From Capnocytophaga canis (GTDB lineage: Bacteria > Bacteroidota > Bacteroidia > Flavobacteriales > Flavobacteriaceae): 64,000 bases of DNA. The notes below the pieces were generated by a model. The model was not told the DNA's origin. It saw only the letters and a program-made list of their open reading frames with translations, and searched no databases. This document shows, piece by piece, positions 36,269 through 46,092 of this stretch (positions are counted from its first letter, which is position 1; each line of letters begins with the position of its first letter). The stretch is taken from positions 35,396 through 99,395 of the forward strand of contig NZ_CDOI01000134.1 of the NCBI RefSeq assembly GCF_000827555.1, given 5' to 3'. Made by a program: the position numbers and the translations under genes.

Positions 36269-37639
36269 CTATCTAAATCCACGAGCTGTTTTAGCTTGTT
36301 GCCCTTCAGAAACACCCATAAAATCCTGCACTGTTCTGAAACCTATGTAACTACGAGCAGAATCTTGATATTCAAAATCGCGTGTGTTTACTTGCAACAT
36401 GTAGGCAGTATCTTTCCAAGAACCTCCTCTGATAACTTTACGTCTATTCTTCTCATCAATTACGTTGGGGTTCATGGTTGACATATACTCATAGGAATTT
36501 GGATCGTAAGTGGTGTTTGTCCACTCCGAAACGTTTCCTGCCATATTGTATAGATTGTATCCATTAGGCTCATATGACCTTGCCTCGACAGTATAAAGTG
36601 CGTTATCCGATGCGTAGTCACCTCGTAATGGCTTAAAGTTCGCTAAGAAACATGCTCTATCGTCCGTTGTATAAGGACCTCCCCAAGGATAAGTAGCTCC
36701 TTCCAGACCTCCACGAGCAGCGTATTCCCACTCTGACTCAATGGGTAAACGAAATGAATTTATCTCATCATCTCCTTTAGCTTTTAAATATGAGTTTTTA
36801 TTAAGGGTTCTCCATTCGCAGAAAGCCTTTGCTTGCATCCATGTAACCCCAACAACTGGATATTCTCCGTAGGCTTCATGCCAAAAATATTGATTGTGCA
36901 TTGGTTCATTATAAGAGTACGCAAAGTCTCGAATCCAAACTGTTGTGTCAGGATATACCTTTACCAGCTCTTCCTTGACAAAATCCTTACGATTTCCTTT
37001 TGCACGAGCTGATTTTTCCATATCCAACCATTGATATTTGAATACGAATTTCTCAACATCCATTATACGCTTTCCGTTATAAGACTCCTCTATCGGGAGG
37101 TACATTTTATCCATAACTTCTGAATAGTACTCATCGGGAAACTTGTTTGTATCCCAAATCAATTGTACTTTTCTATTAAGTTTCTTTGTCTGCTGGTCTC
37201 CATATGTGTTGTACATATATTGCTGATACGCATTCATGTTTTCTGTATTTGTATTTAGATATGCGTACTCACCAACACCTCCATTACCCTGCGTTTGACC
37301 TACTTGATCTGCTAATTCGGCGAGATTTGTTCTAATGATAGAATCGCGAACCCAATTGACAAACTGACGATATTCACTATTTGTGATCTCAGTTTCGTCC
37401 ATATAGAAAGACCCAACACTCACAGTCTTAACAGGTGCATTTAGACTACCTGTTTTATCATCGTCAGAGCTACCCATAATAAAAGAACCACTTGGAACCA
37501 AGGTCATTCCATAAGGTCTCGGTTGTTTCCAACTTTTTCCTTTAACGCCAACAAGCTCCCCTTTATGATCTCCTCCTCCACGTTTGCAGGAATAGACTAA
37601 GGTGAGTATCGTTAACATTATTAATAATCTTCTTGCCAT
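36269..37639 (-). CDS. gldK: Gliding motility / T9SS lipoprotein GldK
   Basis: Outer-membrane lipoprotein that forms rings with GldN. It has a lipoprotein signal (LLIMLTILTLVYSC), then an FGE/sulfatase-modifying-like domain: MTLVPSGSFIMGSSDDDK, VSVGSFYMDETEITNSEYRQF, YPVVGVTWMQAKAFCEW, WEYAARGG, NVSEWTNT, VIRGGSWKD, IGFRTV. 456 aa from the ATG at 37639; another ATG lies two codons upstream. First gene of gldKLMN. Confidence 0.95.
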   Translation of the reverse strand: MARRLLIMLTILTLVYSCKRGGGDHKGELVGVKGKSWKQPRPYGMTLVPSGSFIMGSSDDDKTGSLNAPVKTVSVGSFYMDETEITNSEYRQFVNWVRDSIIRTNLAELADQVGQTQGNGGVGEYAYLNTNTENMNAYQQYMYNTYGDQQTKKLNRKVQLIWDTNKFPDEYYSEVMDKMYLPIEESYNGKRIMDVEKFVFKYQWLDMEKSARAKGNRKDFVKEELVKVYPDTTVWIRDFAYSYNEPMHNQYFWHEAYGEYPVVGVTWMQAKAFCEWRTLNKNSYLKAKGDDEINSFRLPIESEWEYAARGGLEGATYPWGGPYTTDDRACFLANFKPLRGDYASDNALYTVEARSYEPNGYNLYNMAGNVSEWTNTTYDPNSYEYMSTMNPNVIDEKNRRKVIRGGSWKDTAYMLQVNTRDFEYQDSARSYIGFRTVQDFMGVSEGQQAKTARGFR

Positions 37640-37674
37640 AAACATTGTTTAAATTAACTTTACAGTTTGGACTG

Positions 37675-37705
37675 CAAACGTAGACAATAATTTTCAAACT
37701 CACAA
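37675..37705 (-). promoter_or_regulatory. Promoter of the gldKLMN operon
   Basis: Minus-strand TTG (37703-37705), 20 bases, TACGTTTG (37675-37682), 36 bases before the gldK ATG. Confidence 0.7.
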
Positions 37706-38033
37706 CATTATTTGTAGTTTATTGAATGTTGAATTTGAAGTTTAACACTATATTTACAAATGTTTAGTAATTTCTACTTTACATCAAAAAAAAGTATTTA
37801 TTTAAGAAATATCATATTTTCTTTAGTCAAATCACCAATTATAATATCTATTTTCAAAAAAAATATATTTTTTTTATATTGTATTTATGCGAAAAAAATA
37901 CGTTATTTTTACAGATTCAAAAATTGTTTTTTAACTATTTATCCATTAGGATAAAACTCCCTTTTCAGAAAAAAATCTTCTAAAAACGATCCTAAAAAGG
38001 AAGTTTTATGGTTCTCTAGTATTATATTTAGAG
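37706..38033. other. Intergenic region, gldK / S9 peptidase
   Basis: About 330 very A/T-rich bases upstream of the gldK promoter and downstream of the S9 peptidase gene. Arms ATAAAACTcCCTTTT (37951-37965) and AAAAGGaAGTTTTAT (37995-38009) pair into a possible terminator for the leftward peptidase gene. No gene is supported; a 64-codon low-complexity frame at 37760 is not convincing. Confidence 0.5.
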
Positions 38034-40172
38034 TTAATTCCCCACTGATTTAATATCTTTCACTCCAACATTCCACAGAATGAACGACTGTACATCAGCT
38101 GCTTGTTCAATGATTTTACTAACAGGAGTTCCTGCACCATGTCCTGCGTTGGTTTCAATGCGAATAAGTACTGGGTTTGTCCCTTTTTGTTTAGCTTGTA
38201 GCTCTGCTGCGAACTTGTAGCTGTGTGCTGGTACCACGCGATCATCATGATCACCGGTAGTGACCATAGTGGCTGGATATTCCACTCCTGATTTAACGTT
38301 ATGCACTGGTGAATAGCTTCTTAAATAATCAAACATTTCTTTGCTGTCATTTGCTGTTCCATAATCATATGCCCAACCTGCCCCTGCAGTAAAGGTATGG
38401 TAACGCAACATATCTAACACACCTACCGCTGGTAATGCTACTCGAAACAAATCTGGACGTTGAGTCATGGTTGCTCCTACTAGCAACCCTCCGTTTGAAC
38501 CTCCACTGATTGCTAAATGATTAGCTGATGTATACTGCTCGGTAATTAAATAGTTAGCTGCAGCTATAAAATCGTCAAACACATTTTGTTTCTGCATTTT
38601 GGTTCCTGCATCATGCCATTTTTTTCCATATTCACCACCTCCACGCAAATTGGCAACAGCATAAACTCCTCCATTTTCAAGCCATACGGCATTGGAAATA
38701 TTGAAATTAGGTGTTAAACTTACATTGAATCCTCCGTAACCGTACAGTATGGTAGGATTTTTCCCGTCAAGTTTGATTCCTTTCTTATAGGTAATAATCA
38801 TCGGAACTTTTGTACCATCTTTGGAGATATAAAACACTTGCTTGGATTCGAAATTATCGGAATTAAAGTCTATTTTAGGCTCCCAGTATAATTGATAATC
38901 TCCTGAATCTAAATTCATTTTATAAATTTTACCTGGTGTGTTGTAGTTTGTGAAAGAAAAATAAGTTTCTTTTTCATCTTTTTTAGCGTTGAATCCTCCT
39001 GCTGAACCCACACCTGGCAATTTTATCTCACGGATAAGTTTTCCTTCATAATCATATTGTTTTACTTTAGAAACTGCATCTACAATATAACGAGCGAAGA
39101 TATAATCTCCTGCTAATGAAACTGATAGTACATTATCAATTTCTGGGATGATATCTTTCCAATTCTCAGGTTTTGGATCAGAAATATCCACACTTACCAA
39201 ACGTTTGTTAGGAGCATTTAAGTTTGTAACCAAATAAAGTTTTGAACCCTTGTTGTTAATTACTTGGGTATCATTATCGAAATTTTCAGTAATTGCTACA
39301 AAAGTCGATTTTGGATTTTTTAAATCTTTAACAAACAATTTGTTTCCTGAAGTTGAATTTGCCCCAGATACGAACAAATAGTTCCCATCATCAGACACAT
39401 AGCCAGAAATATAACGGTATTTTTGGTCTGCGGTGCCACCAAAAATAAGTTTATCTTCCTTTTGTGGTGTATTTAGTTTATGGTAAAACAATTTATGTGT
39501 ATCGGTCTTCGCTGAGAGCTCACTTCCTTTGGGTTTGTCATAACTTGAATAATAGAATCCCTCTTTTCCATTCCAAGAAATGCCACTGAATTTTACATCC
39601 ACCAAGGTGTCACCAATAATTTCCCGAGTTACAGCATTCATGACGATAAGTTTTCGCCAATCACTACCTCCTTCGGAAATTTGGTACGCTAGAAGTGTTC
39701 CATCTTCAGTAAAACTAAGATTTGCCAAAGAAGTTGTTCCATCTTTTGAAAACTCATTAGGATTCAAGAAAACTTCTTCTTTGCCGTCTTTATCTTTGCG
39801 ATAAAGAACACTTTGGTTTTGAAGTCCGTCATTTTTATAGTAATAGATGTAATCTCCCTCTTGGAACGGAGCTCCAACTTTCTCATAGTTCCAAAGTTTT
39901 TCTAAACGTTGCTTAATCGTTTTTCTATATGGTATTTTCTCTAAATAACCAAAGGTAACCTCATTCTGAGCCTTTACCCAATTGGCAGTCTCTTCACTGC
40001 GATCATCTTCGAGCCAACGGTAAGGATCCTCAATTTTTGTATCGAAATAAACATCAACGGTATCTACCTTTTTGGTTTGTGGATAGTTAATCTTAACTTC
40101 TTGTTCTTTAACCTTTTCAGAACAAGATACTGCCAAAAGCACACATCCTAAGGGAATGATTTTTTTATACAT
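38034..40172 (-). CDS. S9 prolyl oligopeptidase-family lipoprotein
   Basis: Exported serine peptidase that cuts short peptides, mostly after proline. The ATG at 40172 begins a lipoprotein signal (IIPLGCVLLAVSCSEK); an upstream extension of 34 codons lacks signal features. A beta-propeller (residues ~80-440) precedes the alpha/beta-hydrolase domain. The catalytic Ser is S559 in AISGGSNGGLLVG; Asp is in TTGDHDDRVVPAHS and His in NAGHGAG. 712 aa. Upstream lies a SusCD pair; the peptidase could process peptides taken up through it, but this is inference. Confidence 0.92.
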   Translation of the reverse strand: MYKKIIPLGCVLLAVSCSEKVKEQEVKINYPQTKKVDTVDVYFDTKIEDPYRWLEDDRSEETANWVKAQNEVTFGYLEKIPYRKTIKQRLEKLWNYEKVGAPFQEGDYIYYYKNDGLQNQSVLYRKDKDGKEEVFLNPNEFSKDGTTSLANLSFTEDGTLLAYQISEGGSDWRKLIVMNAVTREIIGDTLVDVKFSGISWNGKEGFYYSSYDKPKGSELSAKTDTHKLFYHKLNTPQKEDKLIFGGTADQKYRYISGYVSDDGNYLFVSGANSTSGNKLFVKDLKNPKSTFVAITENFDNDTQVINNKGSKLYLVTNLNAPNKRLVSVDISDPKPENWKDIIPEIDNVLSVSLAGDYIFARYIVDAVSKVKQYDYEGKLIREIKLPGVGSAGGFNAKKDEKETYFSFTNYNTPGKIYKMNLDSGDYQLYWEPKIDFNSDNFESKQVFYISKDGTKVPMIITYKKGIKLDGKNPTILYGYGGFNVSLTPNFNISNAVWLENGGVYAVANLRGGGEYGKKWHDAGTKMQKQNVFDDFIAAANYLITEQYTSANHLAISGGSNGGLLVGATMTQRPDLFRVALPAVGVLDMLRYHTFTAGAGWAYDYGTANDSKEMFDYLRSYSPVHNVKSGVEYPATMVTTGDHDDRVVPAHSYKFAAELQAKQKGTNPVLIRIETNAGHGAGTPVSKIIEQAADVQSFILWNVGVKDIKSVGN

Positions 40173-40198
40173 ATTTTTGAATTTACTAATAGACAGGC

Positions 40199-40229
40199 GA
40201 AAGGTAGTTATTTTTTCGTTTTGTTCCAA
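40199..40229 (-). promoter_or_regulatory. Promoter of the S9 peptidase gene
   Basis: Minus-strand TTG (40227-40229), 20 bases, TACCTTTC (40199-40206; one mismatch to TAnnTTTG), 27 bases before the ATG. Confidence 0.55.
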
Positions 40230-40294
40230 ATTTTTTTTATCACAGTTAATCTTAGATTCAACCTCCAAGTACAATTACATTAAATACAAGTAAC

Positions 40295-40330
40295 AAAAAA
40301 ACTGCTCGAAAAAAATCGAACAGTTTTTTT
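40295..40330 (-). terminator. Intrinsic terminator after the first SusCD pair
   Basis: AAAAAAACTGcTCG and CGAaCAGTTTTTTT pair, giving a strong A/T-flanked stem 20 bases after the SusD stop codon. Confidence 0.85.
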
Positions 40331-40350
40331 GTAATTATGTTTTAAAAAAT

Positions 40351-42267
40351 TTATTGTTTTTTAGCCCACCAAAGAGGTGTAAAAACGGTATCTTCACCTC
40401 CCAAATGGCGAACCGCTTGTTGATATCCTTCTTTTACATTTGCTTGTAAGTTAGCAGGATAAGGCAAACGTTGTGGGAAAAATGCTACTTTGCTTTCCAT
40501 ATAGTTTGCATCGGTTAATGCAGGCATTTTTTCTAAAGGTTTTTCTATTGCTGGATTCTCAAAGAACGGAAGCCCTAAACGACGATGGTCACTCCATCCT
40601 TCTAACGGAAGCCAAGGCACTTGTGCGATAAATTTCTGGGTGATGATTTTTGTCAAAGCATCATTTTTCACAGTTCCGTTTTGATATAAATTATTTACAG
40701 GATAATTGTACGATACAGTTGATTCAGCTCCTGTATATCCGTTTTTGTATTTCATAGTAACGGATGTAGGTTCCACAGTATGTGACCATTTTACAGAAGT
40801 TCCCACGCGATTGTACTCTTCTGAAGAAATATAAGCATTGTAATGATTAGAGACTCCCCAATAATCAAAACTCATTTTAATACCTTTTTCATATGCTTCC
40901 TGAGCAGACATTGGTACGTTCCAACCCCTTACAGCAGCTTCGGCTATCAAAAAGTAAGACTCCCAAGCACCAAAAAACAAGCGTTTCGCTGTACTATTGC
41001 GTAAATTGTTACGCAAACGAGGGGTCATACCTGGCCAAGAATATACTTGATTCAAACTTCCTTTATCTCCCCATTCACCCAATGAATGAGCATTCCAAGT
41101 ATAGGCTCCATTGATGGTAATAGTATCCGCTACATGGTCTTTTTTTGGCATCAACTTACGTTCAAATGTCTTTACAACATCCACTGACCAAGAGGGATAT
41201 AAATTATACTGGGGATTATCTAAATCTCCTGGAATTGGATACAAAGCATAAGCTCGTGGATCAATTGCATGAGGCAATCCGTCAAACCAATAACCTGCTA
41301 CAGGGTTATTAGTCTTCGTTGCGATATGATGCTCGTAATGAACTCCTAACCAGTCTGCTGGTTTGATTTTAGCAAGAGCCTTTGGTTTTTCAGCCAACTG
41401 AACAGATGACTTTACACCTCCTAAACCAACATACAAGTTATTTAGTGTAGTGGATATGTACTGCATATTCCACTCACGAGTCATTACTCCTGTTAAATCA
41501 TTCCAACCAGGCTGCTCTTGTACTTCAAAGTCTTCGCTTAACTCAGCGATATAACCCTCTTTAACAGCTTTTTCAAATTCAACTTTTGCTACCGATGGTG
41601 CTACTTCCGACAATCTCATTGATAAACGCATACGCATTGAATTTCCGTATTTTTTCCATTTTGCAAAGTCATATTTGTACGCAGGGTCTTGCTTTTTAAC
41701 GTTTTGAGATAATCCTGTTACACCCATGTCTAATTTCGCAGTTGCCTCTTCTAATTCCTTGAGCATAAATCCATAAATTTCCTCAACGCTATTGAAATCA
41801 GGATTTACCCCTTGGAATCCTTTTAGGGGCATTGGACCAAAATTATCGGTAGCCTCACTCATCAAATAAACTCTCCAAATACGAGCTACTTGAAGCAAGT
41901 TATCAGAATAAGGTTCATTTTTGCCTAATGCTTTCTTCTCTTCGGCTACTTGTATCGCTGTATTGATATTTTTTAACCAATCAGACAAAGAATTATAATA
42001 ATCAGTTGACCAATCATTATTGTATGAACCTGTTGGCAATCCACTAATTCTGTCCATACGACCTGCTGCTTTCCAATACAGAACAAATGCCCTTTCCGAT
42101 ACGTGAGGATTTTGCTGAGCTCCTACGATGGAATTGTTAATTAGATACTCCACCTGTACTTGCTCCACCCCAACAGCTGTTGGATCCACGTTAATTTCTT
42201 CAAAATCATCACAAGAAGACAAGGAAAACGCTCCCAACAATCCAATTAAAATATATTTATTTTTCAT
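40351..42267 (-). CDS. SusD-like outer-membrane lipoprotein (SusD-like_2 type)
   Basis: Surface-exposed substrate-binding lipoprotein that lids the SusC channel. It has a lipoprotein signal (YILIGLLGAFSLSSCDDFEE). The sequence fits the SusD/RagB nutrient-binding group with TPR-like helices (IWRVYLMSEATDNFGPMPL; LIAEAAVRGW near the C-terminal half), 638 aa, longer than classical SusD. Directly downstream of its SusC partner (19-base gap). No hydrolase is in this unit, so the substrate is unknown. Confidence 0.88.
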   Translation of the reverse strand: MKNKYILIGLLGAFSLSSCDDFEEINVDPTAVGVEQVQVEYLINNSIVGAQQNPHVSERAFVLYWKAAGRMDRISGLPTGSYNNDWSTDYYNSLSDWLKNINTAIQVAEEKKALGKNEPYSDNLLQVARIWRVYLMSEATDNFGPMPLKGFQGVNPDFNSVEEIYGFMLKELEEATAKLDMGVTGLSQNVKKQDPAYKYDFAKWKKYGNSMRMRLSMRLSEVAPSVAKVEFEKAVKEGYIAELSEDFEVQEQPGWNDLTGVMTREWNMQYISTTLNNLYVGLGGVKSSVQLAEKPKALAKIKPADWLGVHYEHHIATKTNNPVAGYWFDGLPHAIDPRAYALYPIPGDLDNPQYNLYPSWSVDVVKTFERKLMPKKDHVADTITINGAYTWNAHSLGEWGDKGSLNQVYSWPGMTPRLRNNLRNSTAKRLFFGAWESYFLIAEAAVRGWNVPMSAQEAYEKGIKMSFDYWGVSNHYNAYISSEEYNRVGTSVKWSHTVEPTSVTMKYKNGYTGAESTVSYNYPVNNLYQNGTVKNDALTKIITQKFIAQVPWLPLEGWSDHRRLGLPFFENPAIEKPLEKMPALTDANYMESKVAFFPQRLPYPANLQANVKEGYQQAVRHLGGEDTVFTPLWWAKKQ

Positions 42268-42286
42268 TTTATCCCTTATTTTTATA

Positions 42287-45200
42287 TTAAAAACTTACCG
42301 TTACATTGAAATAATAAGAACGCATTGTTGGAGAAGAGAAGTTTTCATATCCAACTGCATTAGTTCCTGTAGCAAACACAGACTCTGGGTCAACACCGTT
42401 CAAGTAACTTTTTAGCATCACTACGTTATTTACAGACATTCCAACCTTTGCACTTTGGGCTCCTAATCCTTTCACCCAATCATCAGGTAAACGATAATTC
42501 AATTGTAGATTACGGATACGAATATTTGTTGCATCAAACAAGTTTTCTTCTGTAATACCTAAGTTTCCTGTTCTTGATGCCATACGATTTACCCAAAAAT
42601 CTTGAGGCGAAATCGCTTTGGTGTTTTCTTGATAACCATTTCCACTTTCTACAACACCATTATAGACAATGTCAGCACGCTCTCCATTTACTACAGTAGC
42701 CGCTGAACGTCCGCTTGTTTTTAAACCATGGTTAGTTCCTGAGAATATTTTTCCTCCAAAACGACCATCAACAAGGATACTTAATGATAGGTTCTTGTAT
42801 GTGAAAGTATTTGTAAAACCTAACAAGAAATCCGGTTGTTGATTTCCTAAGATATATTTTTCTCCAGTTCCTTTAGGAGCACCGTGTTCATCCACAATGA
42901 TACGTCCGTAATGAGGGCTCGCTATGTCTTCAACTCTAACAAATTTAGTTCCGTAAATTACTCCATAACGCTCACCTGACATTGCCAAAATTTGAATATT
43001 ATCAAAAGTACCTAATCCATACTGGGTTACAGGTTCAGAACCCTCTACTAAAGAATTAACAGTATTGATATTTTTTGAAGCATTCACAACCATGTCCCAA
43101 GAGAATTTTTCACCACGGATTGGTTGACCTGTAAGCATTAACTCAAAACCTTTATTTTCAATGTCTCCAGCATTTACTTTCATGGCTTTGTAACCACTCA
43201 TGGAGTTCAATGGAATATTCAACAACTGATTGGTTGCGTTTGATTTATAGAATGAAAGATCAATCCCTAAACGATTGTTAAAGAATTTAGCATCCACACC
43301 GATCTCCCATGACTTGATCAACTCATTTTTTACGTTTGAGTTATATAGAACATCGTTGGTAGTTGCTGTAGTATTTCCATTAGGATCTTTACCTATTTTA
43401 TAAAAGTTATACAATTGGTAAGGCCCCATATCATTCCCTACCACTGCATACGATGCTCTCAACTTAGCATAGTCAAACCATTCTGGCTTAATATCATACT
43501 CTTTCTCAAGCATTTCAGAAAACACCAAAGAAGCACTAACTGAAGGATAGAAGAACGAACGATTTTCTTTACTTAAAGTAGAGGACCAATCATTACGCCC
43601 TGTGATATCTAAGAATGCATATTGATTGTAATTGATTTGGTATGTTCCATAGAATGAATTGATTTTGTGCATTCTGTAATGTTGGCTCACTCCGGGATTT
43701 CCTTTAGAGTTAGTTACTACAAACAAATTTGGCACTTCAAGCTCTCCAGCATCAATGGATAACCCTGAACTATGACGTTTCATCAAATTACCTCCAAAAG
43801 TTGCAGCCATACCTACTTTCCCAAACAAGTCGTTCTTTTGAGCACTAAACAAGAAACTTAAGTTTGTCTCATTAAAAGTATCTTTTCCTAAACTGTAACG
43901 ACCTGTTGTCGTTAATGAGCTTTTTCCATAGGTTTTATTTTCTACGTTTGTAGTGTATAAATCCGTACCTCCTTTTACCTCAGCATTTAACCAATCGGTA
44001 AACTGATATTTAACCGAACCGTTCATCATAAAACGATCTCGAGAGTCCTCATTGGTATTGTATTTTGCCAACCAAAAAGGATTCAAACCACTTGTGTTAT
44101 ACCAAATGTGGTTGCCGTAATCATCTATAGCCCTTGAAAATTCTGTGACATCAACTGTTACAGGAAGATTTAACATAGAATTGAAGACGTTGATATCTCG
44201 TTGTCCCCCGATTGGGCGGTTTTTAACTTTCGAGTTGATATATTGCACTTTGAAGTCAGTTGTCCATTTTTCATCTTTTCCAAAACGAGAAATCGCTCTA
44301 CTGATTAAATTTAAACGCTCCAATGTAGCCCCAGGAATACTACTTTGATTATCAACGTGCGTTAATGAAGAATAGATAGACGTTCCATTGGTAACCTGTT
44401 GTTGGAAAGACACTGAATGTTGAACATCCACACCCGTGTTTAAAAATCCTTCTACATTATCATGAACTCTTAACGGAATACGAGCTCCTTTCCAATCTTC
44501 TACCATTTGTCCCTCAATTTTTGGCCCCCAGCTTGAAGCTGAAAGTGGATCATAGTTTCCGTCAGCTCCTTGACCAAAAACATTTTGAACATCGGGTTTC
44601 ATAAATACATTTTCAAAACCGATTGAAGAAGAATAGGTAATTCCTAACCCTTCACGGGCTTTCCCTGATTTGGTAGTAATCAAGATTACCCCGTTACCTG
44701 CTCGTGAACCATATAAAGCAGCAGCGGCAGGTCCTTTCAAAACTGACATACTTTCAATGTCGTTTGGATTCAAATCACCCAAACCATTTCCCATGTCATT
44801 GGTTGGATTCCAAAAGTCGTTGTTTGAAGCCCCTGTAAAGTTATCCATCGGCACACCGTCAACAACAATCAACGGTTGGTTATCACCTGTCAAAGAGTTG
44901 TTACCACGAAGTACTATTTTAGAAGATGCAGCAGGTCCATTACTTCCTCTAACAATCTGTAAACCTGCTACTTTACCAGAAAAAGCATTAGCTAAGTTCG
45001 TTTCTTTTGCTTCTACTAAGGCGTCTCCTTTCACTTCCTGTAAAGCGTATCCCAGAGATTTTTTCTCTCTTTTTATTCCTAACGCTGTAACTACAACTTC
45101 TCCAAGCTGCTCTGCTTCTTCAACAAGTAATACGTTGATAGTCTGTGAACTACCTGCTCCCACTGTTTTTTCTTGTGTTACGAAGCCTAAGTAACTGAAT

Positions 45201-45412
45201 ACAAGCACATCTCCTCGATTTGCTTTGATTTCGTACTTACCATCAAAATCGGTAGCTACTCCACGAGTAGTGTTTTTGATCAAAACACTTACGCCTGGTA
45301 GTGGCACTTTACCCTCGTCAGTAACGGTTCCTTTTACTGACACCATTTGTGCAGAAAGTGTTAAACACCAACTGAACACAAACGCGAACAATGTTAAAAA
45401 TTTTAATTTCAT
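42287..45412 (-). CDS. SusC/RagA-family TonB-linked outer-membrane transporter, first pair
   Basis: Outer-membrane active transporter. It has a signal peptide (TLFAFVFSWCLTLSAQ), a carboxypeptidase-D-regulatory-like domain (SVKGTVTDEGKVPLPGVSVL), then the plug with EVVVTALGIKREKKSLGYA and VLKGPAAAALYGSRAGNGVI, and a 22-strand barrel ending in an aromatic residue (YYFNVTVSF). 1041 aa. Pairs with the SusD-like gene. Its promoter (45443-45473) resembles that of the second susC in the window. Confidence 0.93.
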   Translation of the reverse strand: MKLKFLTLFAFVFSWCLTLSAQMVSVKGTVTDEGKVPLPGVSVLIKNTTRGVATDFDGKYEIKANRGDVLVFSYLGFVTQEKTVGAGSSQTINVLLVEEAEQLGEVVVTALGIKREKKSLGYALQEVKGDALVEAKETNLANAFSGKVAGLQIVRGSNGPAASSKIVLRGNNSLTGDNQPLIVVDGVPMDNFTGASNNDFWNPTNDMGNGLGDLNPNDIESMSVLKGPAAAALYGSRAGNGVILITTKSGKAREGLGITYSSSIGFENVFMKPDVQNVFGQGADGNYDPLSASSWGPKIEGQMVEDWKGARIPLRVHDNVEGFLNTGVDVQHSVSFQQQVTNGTSIYSSLTHVDNQSSIPGATLERLNLISRAISRFGKDEKWTTDFKVQYINSKVKNRPIGGQRDINVFNSMLNLPVTVDVTEFSRAIDDYGNHIWYNTSGLNPFWLAKYNTNEDSRDRFMMNGSVKYQFTDWLNAEVKGGTDLYTTNVENKTYGKSSLTTTGRYSLGKDTFNETNLSFLFSAQKNDLFGKVGMAATFGGNLMKRHSSGLSIDAGELEVPNLFVVTNSKGNPGVSQHYRMHKINSFYGTYQINYNQYAFLDITGRNDWSSTLSKENRSFFYPSVSASLVFSEMLEKEYDIKPEWFDYAKLRASYAVVGNDMGPYQLYNFYKIGKDPNGNTTATTNDVLYNSNVKNELIKSWEIGVDAKFFNNRLGIDLSFYKSNATNQLLNIPLNSMSGYKAMKVNAGDIENKGFELMLTGQPIRGEKFSWDMVVNASKNINTVNSLVEGSEPVTQYGLGTFDNIQILAMSGERYGVIYGTKFVRVEDIASPHYGRIIVDEHGAPKGTGEKYILGNQQPDFLLGFTNTFTYKNLSLSILVDGRFGGKIFSGTNHGLKTSGRSAATVVNGERADIVYNGVVESGNGYQENTKAISPQDFWVNRMASRTGNLGITEENLFDATNIRIRNLQLNYRLPDDWVKGLGAQSAKVGMSVNNVVMLKSYLNGVDPESVFATGTNAVGYENFSSPTMRSYYFNVTVSF

Positions 45413-45442
45413 AAGCTGTTTGATTAATTATAATTCGAGGCG

Positions 45443-45473
45443 TAAAGGTACAACTTTTTTCGTTTTGGTACAA
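45443..45473 (-). promoter_or_regulatory. Promoter of the first susC
   Basis: Minus-strand TTG of a TTTTG run, about 20 bases, then TACCTTTA (45443-45450), 31 bases before the start codon. The AAAAAAGTTGTA context is shared with the second susC promoter at 59239. Confidence 0.55.
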
Positions 45474-45618
45474 AACTATTTCCCTTTTTTTCTTTTATTC
45501 CAAAATTATCTATAAAAAATAGAATATCTGTTGATTATGAATCGAAAGAAATACGCGTTTTTAACAAAGTATGTGTTTTTAGTAACGATTCTTTGTATGA
45601 GTAATCAAAATAAAACTG

Positions 45619-45626
45619 TACCTTTG
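45619..45626 (+). promoter_or_regulatory. -7 box for dut
   Basis: TACCTTTG, a perfect TAnnTTTG, 26 bases before the dut ATG. A TTTG lies 23 bases further upstream, slightly too far for the usual spacing. Confidence 0.5.
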
Positions 45627-45651
45627 CCTTTAGTTTAAAACATTAAACCAC

Positions 45652-46086
45652 ATGAATGTAAACATAAAAAACATATCAAACAATCCATTGCCAAATTATC
45701 AGACGGAAGAAGCTGCAGGAATGGACATTCACGCTTTTGTAACCACTCCTATCACAATACTTCCACTGGAAAGAGTGATTGTAAAAACAGGTTTATTTTT
45801 GGAGCTTCCAAAAGGATACGAGGCACAAATAAGGCCACGAAGCGGACTTGCCGCCAAACACGGTATCACGGTTTTGAACGCTCCAGGAACCATTGATTCA
45901 GATTATCGAGGAGAAATTGGAGTTATCTTGGTAAATCTTTCCAATGAGCCTTTCGTAATTGAAAACGGCGAACGCATTGCACAAATGGTTTTTGCTAAAT
46001 ATGAAAAAGCAACACTTACTGAAGTTCAAGAACTTTCGGAAACAATTCGTGGTACAGGAGGCTTCGGAAGTACTGGTAAAAAATAA
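45652..46086 (+). CDS. dut: dUTP diphosphatase
   Basis: Trimeric dUTPase that hydrolyses dUTP to dUMP, keeping uracil out of DNA. 144 aa. All five family motifs are present: [31 protein letters not shown] (the catalytic Asp and the Tyr that excludes ribose), GERIAQMVF, and the C-terminal [11 protein letters not shown]-loop-like lid. It is followed after six bases by the DUF4292 gene, so they are probably co-transcribed. Confidence 0.97.
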   Translation: MNVNIKNISNNPLPNYQTEEAAGMDIHAFVTTPITILPLERVIVKTGLFLELPKGYEAQIRPRSGLAAKHGITVLNAPGTIDSDYRGEIGVILVNLSNEPFVIENGERIAQMVFAKYEKATLTEVQELSETIRGTGGFGSTGKK

Positions 46087-46092
46087 ATACGA

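Noticed and set aside
37760..37954. A 64-codon Phe/Lys/Ile-rich gene upstream of gldK
   Set aside because: Low-complexity translation of A/T-rich DNA without start signal or partner.
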